The notes under the pieces: model-generated | Told to the model about the DNA's origin: nothing | The model's input: the letters and a program-made list of their open reading frames with translations, nothing else | Databases searched by the model: none | Made by a program: the position numbers and the translations under genes | In this document: piece after piece, positions 35,701-43,198 of the stretch | How the letters are laid out: every line of letters begins with the position of its first letter | Numbering within the stretch: the stretch's first letter is position 1 | Assembly: GCF_017301735.1 (NCBI RefSeq) | Contig: NZ_CP071090.1 | Coordinates: 7,430,001-7,494,000, forward strand | Direction of reading: 5' to 3' | Length of the DNA: 64,000 nt | Source of the DNA: Pyxidicoccus parkwaysis | Lineage (GTDB): Bacteria; Myxococcota; Myxococcia; Myxococcales; Myxococcaceae

Positions 35701-35925
35701 GATGATGGTTCTCGCTGAAAGCGCCTGAGACAGGCGGCGCACGCGGTGGCGCGCGCGGTGGGGAATCAGTGACTCCGACCTGGATACGTAGGTCCGGAAT
35801 TGGCTGGCTACGCGTCTCGCTGATTTCCCCCGCCGCGAGCCGTCACAGGCGCTCGCGTCGACCGTCAAAGACAGAGGGGCTCGTGCGGTTCCCCTGGAAC
35901 CCATTTCCTCTCGAGGACCTCCACC

Positions 35926-36630
35926 ATGGCGCCCACCCTCGCTCCCGAGCAGTACCCATACACCGTCATTGGCGTTCTGGAGATCTTCTTCTCGGAGGAC
36001 GACGTGCTGAAGAAGTGGGTCGGCAGCGGGTACCTCCTGAAGACGCCGGCGTACCCGGACCGCGGAGACATCGTCCTGACCGCCGCGCACAACCTCGCCT
36101 ACCTGCGGAAGAAGGGGCTGCGGGGAGTGCGCTTCAACCTCTACGACGACCCCGACGTCTACACCCTCGCGGAGCGGAGCAACGAGACCCTCAGGTACGC
36201 GATTCCCGAGGGCTACGACAAGTACCCGGGCAACCCCGCGTTCGACTTCGGGGTGATGCTCCTCAATGGGGCGCCCGGTCGCTCGAAGACGCCCCTGTCG
36301 TTGAGCATCATCGGCGAAACGCTCCGGCAGGACGCGACCATCGCCGGAGTCGTGAGCGACAGGGTGAAGGCGGGAGACGTCAGTGTGTACCGCAGCGCCG
36401 TGACGGCCGAGAAGAGGCGGGAGACGCCCCTGTACTATCCGCTGGACGCGACCGCTCCCGGGATGAGCGGTGGCCCCGTGCTCATCGAACGGGGCTCCAC
36501 GTGGACCTCCATGGGCGTCGTCACCGGAACGGGGGAGGTGGACGACACGCTCGAGGGAATCGCTGCGCCCATCTTCTCCGAGACGGCGAGAATCATCGAC
36601 TCGCTGATTGCGACCTCACTCGCCGGATGA
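35926..36630 (+). CDS. Trypsin-like serine protease without signal peptide
   Basis: The 234-residue protein shows a complete chymotrypsin-fold triad: LTAAHN (His55), FDFGVMLL (Asp107) and GMSGGPVL (Ser181). The start (MAPTLAPEQY) follows GAGGACCTCCACC and lacks any Sec or lipoprotein signal, which is unusual for this family. It resembles the single-domain V8/trypsin-like proteases fused to or encoded near effector modules in bacteria. Target and export route are unknown. Confidence 0.78.
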   Translation: MAPTLAPEQYPYTVIGVLEIFFSEDDVLKKWVGSGYLLKTPAYPDRGDIVLTAAHNLAYLRKKGLRGVRFNLYDDPDVYTLAERSNETLRYAIPEGYDKYPGNPAFDFGVMLLNGAPGRSKTPLSLSIIGETLRQDATIAGVVSDRVKAGDVSVYRSAVTAEKRRETPLYYPLDATAPGMSGGPVLIERGSTWTSMGVVTGTGEVDDTLEGIAAPIFSETARIIDSLIATSLAG

Positions 36631-36756
36631 CGTCTGGCGGCCCCGGGAAGCACCTGGGTGTCGCGCCGACGATGCCCGGCCTCTTCAGCCACCGCGTCAT
36701 GGGCTCGTGCGCCGCCCCTGGTGCGCGCGGGCTCGCGGCATCCGTCATGGCTGGGG

Positions 36757-36794
36757 TGGTAACGCCAGTTACCAGCCGGTAGGTGCGGTTACCA
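36757..36794. promoter_or_regulatory. Triple GTTACCA half-sites upstream of the M91-like gene
   Basis: The 307-base gap between 36630 and 36938 holds no supported gene. Within it TGGTAAC (36757-36763) and GTTACCA (36768-36774) form a perfect inverted repeat with a four-base spacer. A third half-site GTTACCA lies at 36788-36794, 20 bases (two helical turns) from the second. This looks like a regulator-binding array for the gene starting at 36938; the regulator is unknown. Confidence 0.45.
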
Positions 36795-36937
36795 GGCGCC
36801 CGGCCTGGAGCCCTCCACGGTGCCCGTGGAACCTCGTGAAATCACGGGAGCCCGCGCGCTCGGCCCGGCGCGCTTCGCCCGGCACGGGAGATGCTCTGGT
36901 GTCGGCACGTCGCCCACCTCCGACCCAGAGGCTCCCC

Positions 36938-37900
36938 ATGAAGCTCCGCTCGACGCCCTCTCTCTCCCTCCCCAAGTCCTCCCCCTCCACGCCGTCCGCG
37001 TCGCGGCCCTCGAGCCCTGTCGCCAGCACCCCGAAGCCTGGCGCTCCGCGGCCGTCGCCCGCGGAGCTGCAGGCGGGCAAGAGCCAGCTCAAGCCGGCGG
37101 ACCATGGCGTGGTGCACCCGGACCTGCCGGGCATCCGGACGCGCCGTGACAGCGGTCAGTCCGGCGCCAACTTCGCGGACTTCACGTCGGACGTGCGCAA
37201 CTCCACGCACAAGCTGATGAGCAAGCCCGAGGGCCACCGGCTGATGACGGAGCTCAACGGCCGCACGCAGGCGGTGAACCCTGGCGCGGTGGGCACGCCG
37301 CACAAGCCGGTGACGGTGGCCGACATCTCCTCGGGCCGCAACGACGCGCAGATGCCCATGTCGCACGCGCCCCGCCACGACAACACCTATTCCTCGCTGC
37401 GCCCGGCGTACCGCTACGACGGCCAGCCCGGCGCGGGCCGGCCCAGCAACATCAAGTACAACGAGCAGGACACGGGGCCGCGCTTCAACAGCCTGGGCCA
37501 TGAGTCCGTCCACGCGTGGCGCGCGGCCAACGGCCTCCAGGTGAGCCCCCTGGCCGTCAGCAAGCACAACAACGCGGACGTGTTCCAGCGCTACCCCGAG
37601 CACTCGGCCGACATGAAGAACACGCTCGAGACGCGCCTGCGGCTGACGGAGGAGTTCGAGACGGTGGGCCTGCGCCCCACGCCGCACACCCCCGCGGGCT
37701 GGGCGCCCACCGAGAACAAGATTCGAACGGAGCACGGACTGCCGCAGCGCCAGGACTACTCGGGCATGCGCCCCAACGGGAACCAGAACGACGTCAACCT
37801 GGGCAACTACGACGCGGGCTCGGACAACCGCAACTTCTTCCAGAAGCTGCGCGGCGAGCCCACGCCCATCGGCCGCATCCTGAACGACCTGGAGAAGTGA
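36938..37900 (+). CDS. M91-like zinc metalloprotease, possible effector toxin
   Basis: The 320-residue protein starts after CAGAGGCTCCCC. Its first 45 residues are a Ser/Pro-rich disordered tail and there is no signal peptide. The central domain has FNSLGHESVHAWR, an HExxH zinc motif (His188, Glu189, His192) in a context resembling the M91 (NleD/HopH1) effector protease family. Surrounding segments (YNEQDTGPRFNSLG; GLRPTPHTPAGWAPTENKIRTEHGLPQR) fit toxin-type domains of this group. It probably acts inside target cells after delivery by a secretion system. No adjacent immunity gene is recognised. Confidence 0.68.
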   Translation: MKLRSTPSLSLPKSSPSTPSASRPSSPVASTPKPGAPRPSPAELQAGKSQLKPADHGVVHPDLPGIRTRRDSGQSGANFADFTSDVRNSTHKLMSKPEGHRLMTELNGRTQAVNPGAVGTPHKPVTVADISSGRNDAQMPMSHAPRHDNTYSSLRPAYRYDGQPGAGRPSNIKYNEQDTGPRFNSLGHESVHAWRAANGLQVSPLAVSKHNNADVFQRYPEHSADMKNTLETRLRLTEEFETVGLRPTPHTPAGWAPTENKIRTEHGLPQRQDYSGMRPNGNQNDVNLGNYDAGSDNRNFFQKLRGEPTPIGRILNDLEK

Positions 37901-38090
37901 GCCGGCGCGGGGCGACTCCTCACGGGATGGGCGAGCGACCTCCGGGCGCATCCATCCCCACGGGCCCTTGCCTGCCTGCCCCCGGACAGACCGGACGCGC
38001 GTCCCGATATTCCTCCCTGCCGCGGCGCCTGCGCACGGGCCGCGGCCTCAACGGATTCAGGCGAATCCCGATGCACGAGGAGGAGCACCC

Positions 38091-39599
38091 TTGCTGAATA
38101 CCGAGCGCGTTGGCGAGCCCCTTGTTCACCTCGAAAGTCGCCGCCTGCTGGCTGAAGCCAGGCGCGTCACTCCCGAAGCCTTCGACTCCCGAGGTCGTCT
38201 GCTCTCACCCATCGCCGGAACGTGGGTCCGCCCGTCCGCATGGTTCGACGCCGTATCGCCCATCGACGGCAAGGTCCTCGCCGAGCTGCCATTGCTCGAC
38301 GCCGCCCAGGTCGCCACGGGGGTCGAGATGGCCGCCGCGGAGTTCGCCCCCTGGGCCGCGCGCTCCCTCGATGAACGCGCCCAGGCCATCGCGGAGGCCG
38401 TGGAGCTCCTCCAGGAGCACCGCGACCTGCTCGTCGCGATTCTCGCGTGGGACATCGGGAAGACCCTGCCCACGGCCTCCAACGACGTGGACCGGTGCCT
38501 CGCCGGCATCGAGTGGTACCTGGAGCAGATAGGCCCGATGCTCGAGGGACGAAAGCCTCTCGGCCTCGTGTCGAACATCGCCTCCTGGAACTATCCCTTC
38601 TCCGTCCTGCTGCTCAACGTGCTCGTGCAGTCGCTCTCGGGCAACTCGGTCATCGCGAAGATTCCAACCCAGGGCGGCGGCGTCTCGCTCACCATCGCCT
38701 TCGCCCTGCTGCGCCGTGCGGGCCTGCCCGTCTCGCTCGTCGGCGGACGCGGCAGGGACCTCTCGGAAGCACTCGTGGGCCACCCGCGCATCGCGGGCGT
38801 CGCCTTCATCGGCGGCCGCACCAACGGCGCCGAGGTCCACCGCCGGCTGCGCGCCACGGACAAGCGCTACGCCCTGGAGATGGAGGGCGTGAACGCCTAC
38901 GCGATTACGCACTTCACGAACTGGGACGCGCTCGGCCAGCAGATTCGAGCGGGCTTCGACTTCGGCAAGCAACGCTGCACCGCCTACACCCGCTGGGTCG
39001 TCGAGCAATCCCTCGTCCCCAGGTTCGTGAGGACGTACGTGGACGCCGTGTCGACGTTGCGCGTGGGCCATCCGCTCCTCGGCTCGCCGGTGGACTTCGG
39101 TCCGCTCATCTCTCCCAGCAAGGTCGAGGAGCTGCGCGCCCTCATCGCCGAAGCCCGGGAGCTCGGCGCGACGGTGCTGTACCAGGGGGAGCTCGCCGAA
39201 GACGCCTTCACCTCGCAGCAGGAGCGCGGCGCATACCTCCCGCCTGCCCTGCTCTTCCGGCTCCCCCAGGACAGCGAGCTCTACCTCCGCGAGCCCTTCG
39301 GCCCCATCGACGTGCTGGTGTCCGTGGACTCCGAGGAGGAGCTGGTGCGAGAGGCCAACATCTCCAACGGCGCGCTCGTGGCCTCGGTGGCGACGGACGA
39401 GCCCGAGCTCGCCCAGCGCATCGCATCCCGGCTCCACGCCTTCAAGGTCGGCATCAACAAGCTGCGCTCGCGCGGAGACCGCGAGGAGCCCTTCGGAGGC
39501 AAGGGCGGCTCCTGGGCGGGCGCCTTCGTCGGCGGCACCCATCTGGTCCGCGCCTTCACGGACGGCCCCCACCCCCTGGAAGGCAACTGGCCGGATTGA
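38091..39599 (+). CDS. Aldehyde dehydrogenase-family protein
   Basis: The TTG start has GAGGAGGAG six bases upstream (502 residues). Aldehyde dehydrogenase landmarks are present: SNIASWNYPF (Asn167), VIAKIPTQ (Lys190), LEMEG (general base Glu263) and FGKQRCTAY (nucleophile Cys296), plus REPFGPIDVL and EEPFGGKGGS near the end. The family motifs LELGGK and GQxC are altered here, so it is a divergent member; the substrate is unknown, a carboxylic-acid- or semialdehyde-forming NAD(P)+ enzyme being likely. Confidence 0.83.
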   Translation: MLNTERVGEPLVHLESRRLLAEARRVTPEAFDSRGRLLSPIAGTWVRPSAWFDAVSPIDGKVLAELPLLDAAQVATGVEMAAAEFAPWAARSLDERAQAIAEAVELLQEHRDLLVAILAWDIGKTLPTASNDVDRCLAGIEWYLEQIGPMLEGRKPLGLVSNIASWNYPFSVLLLNVLVQSLSGNSVIAKIPTQGGGVSLTIAFALLRRAGLPVSLVGGRGRDLSEALVGHPRIAGVAFIGGRTNGAEVHRRLRATDKRYALEMEGVNAYAITHFTNWDALGQQIRAGFDFGKQRCTAYTRWVVEQSLVPRFVRTYVDAVSTLRVGHPLLGSPVDFGPLISPSKVEELRALIAEARELGATVLYQGELAEDAFTSQQERGAYLPPALLFRLPQDSELYLREPFGPIDVLVSVDSEEELVREANISNGALVASVATDEPELAQRIASRLHAFKVGINKLRSRGDREEPFGGKGGSWAGAFVGGTHLVRAFTDGPHPLEGNWPD

Positions 39600-39629
39600 G
39601 CTGAAGCCCTCACGTCCGTGAGCACACAC

Positions 39630-39659
39630 GCCCCCGGGTCTTCAAACAGGCCCGGGGGC
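39630..39659 (+). terminator. Strong GC hairpin after the aldehyde dehydrogenase gene
   Basis: A perfect 9-bp stem GCCCCCGGG/CCCGGGGGC (39630-39638 with 39651-39659) with a 12-base loop lies 31 bases after the stop codon. No T-run follows, so it may slow or end transcription with factor help. Confidence 0.5.
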
Positions 39660-39712
39660 AGCTGCACGGCGGCCGCGCCTTCACATCCGCGAGGCACGTG
39701 CGTCCTGCTGTC

Positions 39713-42460
39713 ATGGACGACAGAAAGCGTGCACCGTCGCGGGCCCATGCGTGGGCCGAGGGTTCCCCCGTTCCCGTGGGCGCGGGTTTCATCCAGACAC
39801 AGCGCAGCGCCATTGGAAATCCAGGCGCCAACGCGCCCATGGCCGGGCGCCATGCCGTGAGCTGCACCGAGGCCCTGCCGTGGCCCTACAAGTCCAACAG
39901 CTGGCTCAGCCCCATCCTGATGGCGGACAACACGTCCTCGGTGTACCTGGGGCAGGACGCGGAGGGCCAGTATCAGCGTTGCACCATGGCCCAGCTCCCC
40001 GTCTATCCCCATCCCTGGGCTGTCTCCTTCAACGCTTCCGGCGGTGGGAACCCGGGCCTGCTGCTCATGCAGGAGACGGTGAGCGTGGTGGGAGGCGCCC
40101 TCATTCCGGGGCCCGCCGGCCCGGCGACGAACTCGAAAGACCATCTGACGGAGCTCATCGCCGACTTCAGCGCCCAGCTCCAGGTCCTGCCGGGGTTCCA
40201 GCCCCAGGCCATCAAGGTCCACCGGATGGGCGACTATGACGCGGAGCTCTTCCTGCGCGCGGCGGATGATTCCGCCCGGCCCGCTTCCCTCCCCTCCGAT
40301 GCCCAGCTCCAGATGGGCGTCGTTCGCGGCAGCCCGCTGCTCTACTTCACGGCGGTGAAGCTCCCCGGGGTTGGCTTCAAGTTCCTGGCGGGCGCCGCTG
40401 GGAAGAGCCGCGGCACGGTCGACGCGGGCGGCGTGAAGCTCGCCTGGTGCGTGCAGGGGACCACGGTCCTGTTCTTCCCGGAGGGCGCGGCCCGCTTCCA
40501 GGATGCGTCGGCCACCGAGTGGTCGCTGACCTTCAGCGACGCAACGACGAGCAACTTCTTCGTGCTGGGCACGCTGCCGGAGGGCTGGCTCGACGACGCC
40601 TCCGCGCTCACGGCGCTGGCCGAGGCAGCGTTCTCGTACCCCACCGGCTCCACCGTCACGTATGCCTATGACTCCGCCAGTCAGACAGTGGATGCGACGT
40701 ACACGCTGAAGACAGACAACGTGCTGGGCTCGAAGGTGGGCAAGACGCTTCACGGGCTGCTTCCGGGGCACTACCTGCCGGGCCCGATGCGTGGCAGTCC
40801 CCCGGTGCTGCAGGGGAACCCGTCACCGGTCCAGAACAAGGCTGGCAAGGAGCTGTGCTTTGTCACCGTGCGTGGCGTGCTGCGTGTCTTCGATACCGCC
40901 AGCTTCACCTGCCGCTTCTCCTATCCCGGCATCCTCCCGTGGCTGCCGCCCCTGGACGCGAACGACCAGGACGGACGGGCCGAGCTCGAGAAGTGGATCA
41001 GGGACGTCTACGTGCGGCGGCATGGCTACGACGATCCGCCGTATACGAACACCAACACCCTTCAGGGACAGCCGGCGTATACCCTCGGCAAGTTCCTGAC
41101 CCGCAACATGGTGGCCGTGCCCACCATCGCGGACACCCAGCAGGACACCGCGCTGGCGGAGGAAATCACGCGCGCCACGCAGGACGCCCTCCAGCTCTAC
41201 TTCCGCGAGGACCCCACGTACACCCAGCGCGAGCCCGGCGCCGCCCCGTACTACGCCGTCTACGACTCCGAGGTGGGGAGCCTCTTCCAGTACCCAAACG
41301 GCCAGGGGCCCAGCGTCATCTTCCCCTCGGACACCGACGTGCCTCCCTACGACACCTTCGGGGCCATCTCCCGGTGCAATGACCATCACTTCCACTACGG
41401 CTACTTCATCTTCGCCGCGGCCCAGATTGCCCTGCGCGACCCGGCCTGGGGCGCGGACTGGAAGGATGCCATCAACCAGTACGTCTTCGACGTGGCCAAC
41501 ACCTCCGCCATCAATCCCAATCCCATCTTCAAGTTCCCGGACATGCGCTGCTGGGACGCCTACGAGAATCACAGCTACGCGTCGGGTTTCTCCTGGCGTG
41601 ACATCCTTGGGAACAACGAGGAGTCCATCTCGGAAGACATCCACTTCTGGGCCGGCGTGATTCTGTGGGGCGCGGCCACCGCCCAGCCGGAGATGATGGA
41701 GCACGGCATCACCCACTACACAGCCGCCGTCCACGCGTCGTGGGTCTACTGGTTCGACAAGGCCGGTATCTACAGGGACGTCATCGAGCGGATTGCCGGC
41801 AAGGACTGGCCCGTCAACTGGCCCGGCGACGGAGTGGCCCGCATCTTCGACGCCGACTCACGCTGGGACACCTTCTTCGGCATCCATCCGGTGAACGGCC
41901 GGGGAATCGACATGATCCCCCTCAATTCCTGCTCCTTCTACCATGCGATGAACCCGGACTACGTCGGCGGCCTGGTGGCGGCGTACAAGGAATTCGTCAC
42001 GCGCTACGACATCGACCCGCTCGAGCCCCAGGGGTTGGATACGCCCTTCACGGAGAAGAATCAGTGGCTCGGGTACCTCTACTGGTACGGCCTGCTCGCG
42101 AAGTATCAGGCCCTGGTCGACCCGCACGCGGCCCTCGACTACTTCTACCCCGTCGCGCCCAACTACGATGTGGTGAATGGGATTGTCCCCAATGACAAAT
42201 TCACCGACGTGGGTGATTCGGGGGCGTTCATCTACCACCTGGCGCGCTACCTCCAGACGCACGGGACGCCGGACCTGTCACTCAAGGCGACCGACACGCC
42301 GTTCTTCATGACCTTCGTGGATGCGGCCAACAAGAAGCGGACCTACGCCGCCTTCAACCATTCCGAGGCGCCGCGCACCCTCACGTTCACCGATGGCACC
42401 CGCCTCGAGGATGTCCCCCCGCGGACGCTGGGCACGAAGGTGGTCCCCATCCTGCCTTGA
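39713..42460 (+). CDS. GH81 endo-beta-1,3-glucanase
   Basis: The start is uncertain: ATG at 39713 (915 residues) or a GTG at 39698. The protein contains the GH81 signatures TEALPWPYKSNSWLSPILM (N-terminal), RCNDHHFHYGYFIFAAAQIAL and DMRCWDAYENHSYASGFSW followed by GNNEESISEDIHFWAGVILWG, where the acidic residues of the catalytic region lie. GH81 enzymes cut beta-1,3-glucan of fungal and oomycete walls, which fits a predatory soil bacterium. No signal peptide is visible at either start, which is unexpected for an enzyme acting outside the cell. Confidence 0.85.
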   Translation: MDDRKRAPSRAHAWAEGSPVPVGAGFIQTQRSAIGNPGANAPMAGRHAVSCTEALPWPYKSNSWLSPILMADNTSSVYLGQDAEGQYQRCTMAQLPVYPHPWAVSFNASGGGNPGLLLMQETVSVVGGALIPGPAGPATNSKDHLTELIADFSAQLQVLPGFQPQAIKVHRMGDYDAELFLRAADDSARPASLPSDAQLQMGVVRGSPLLYFTAVKLPGVGFKFLAGAAGKSRGTVDAGGVKLAWCVQGTTVLFFPEGAARFQDASATEWSLTFSDATTSNFFVLGTLPEGWLDDASALTALAEAAFSYPTGSTVTYAYDSASQTVDATYTLKTDNVLGSKVGKTLHGLLPGHYLPGPMRGSPPVLQGNPSPVQNKAGKELCFVTVRGVLRVFDTASFTCRFSYPGILPWLPPLDANDQDGRAELEKWIRDVYVRRHGYDDPPYTNTNTLQGQPAYTLGKFLTRNMVAVPTIADTQQDTALAEEITRATQDALQLYFREDPTYTQREPGAAPYYAVYDSEVGSLFQYPNGQGPSVIFPSDTDVPPYDTFGAISRCNDHHFHYGYFIFAAAQIALRDPAWGADWKDAINQYVFDVANTSAINPNPIFKFPDMRCWDAYENHSYASGFSWRDILGNNEESISEDIHFWAGVILWGAATAQPEMMEHGITHYTAAVHASWVYWFDKAGIYRDVIERIAGKDWPVNWPGDGVARIFDADSRWDTFFGIHPVNGRGIDMIPLNSCSFYHAMNPDYVGGLVAAYKEFVTRYDIDPLEPQGLDTPFTEKNQWLGYLYWYGLLAKYQALVDPHAALDYFYPVAPNYDVVNGIVPNDKFTDVGDSGAFIYHLARYLQTHGTPDLSLKATDTPFFMTFVDAANKKRTYAAFNHSEAPRTLTFTDGTRLEDVPPRTLGTKVVPILP

Positions 42461-42493
42461 TTGGAGACACGCGATATTGGCGGCCCACGCGCA

Positions 42494-42793
42494 TCACTCC
42501 ATGCGAAGGTCTTCCCGCTGCAGCTCGGGAAACTCCAGCTCGCCTTCACCTTCCTCCACGCCGTCCACGCCCGCCAACCCCTGCTCGTCCAGCTTTCCCT
42601 CGATGACCCTCCCATCGGGAAGGGTGAGCCTGAACGCGGCATGAGGCACGGGCTGGCCATTCGCATCCAGCAGGCAGATGTCCACCCAGGTCTTCTGCAC
42701 GCAGGGCAGGTTGGGCTCACCTGGGCGGCGTGCGTCGAAGCGCTTGTCGGCCCTGGCGAGCCCCTGCTCCAGGTCGCTCCCCGGGGGGCTCAT
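42494..42793 (-). CDS. Small transthyretin/carboxypeptidase-regulatory-like protein
   Basis: The 99-residue protein overlaps the upstream MFVIR gene by four bases. Its core (ICLLDANGQPVPHAAFRL, GRVIEGKLDEQGLAGVDGV) is a beta domain that matches the N-terminal domain of the peptidoglycan-binding protein at 33298-33909, without the peptidoglycan-binding part. It is the last gene of the cassette 45145-42494. Likely a small adaptor linked to the LysM metalloprotease effector upstream. Confidence 0.68.
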   Translation of the reverse strand: MSPPGSDLEQGLARADKRFDARRPGEPNLPCVQKTWVDICLLDANGQPVPHAAFRLTLPDGRVIEGKLDEQGLAGVDGVEEGEGELEFPELQREDLRME

Positions 42794-43176
42794 GGCACGG
42801 CTCCCGTGGCGGGATGGGCGGGGGCTTCATGCTCATGACGGAGCGCTTCGAGGCAGAGGCGGTTGATTCGTAGCGTCGGGCCAAGGTCCCTCCGAAGCAG
42901 GATGGGTGCGACCCACGGGAAGGCGGGGTCCTCGTCGAAGTCCCGACCGAACGTCACCATCAGGCTCAGGTATTTGCAGATATCGCGTTCCGTCTCGATA
43001 CCGTGCCCCTCCGCCCGTTCGATTCCGTCCCCGGCGAAGGCAACCAGGGCCGGGCCGTCCAGCGCGGCGGTCTGCCTGGGAAATGTCTCCCGGAGGAACT
43101 CCGCCAACCGGAGCGGGAAGCTGGCGGCCGTGGCCAGCCCCAGGGCCTCCATCTGCTTTCCCCGAATCACGAACAT
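42790..43176 (-). CDS. MFVIR-type small protein, second copy
   Basis: The ATG has GAGAGGAGC seven bases upstream; 128 residues. It repeats the pattern of 33906-34274: MFVIRGKQMEAL, GDGIERAEGHGIETERDICKYLSLMVTFGRDFDEDPAFPWV. The segment DICKYLSLM with DFDEDPAFPW is the most conserved part of the family. It lies 22 bp after the LysM metalloprotease gene and overlaps the next gene (ATGA), giving the order effector - MFVIR - adaptor. Confidence 0.74.
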   Translation of the reverse strand: MFVIRGKQMEALGLATAASFPLRLAEFLRETFPRQTAALDGPALVAFAGDGIERAEGHGIETERDICKYLSLMVTFGRDFDEDPAFPWVAPILLRRDLGPTLRINRLCLEALRHEHEAPAHPATGAVP

Positions 43177-43198
43177 GGGCGTGCTCCTCTCGGTCCGC

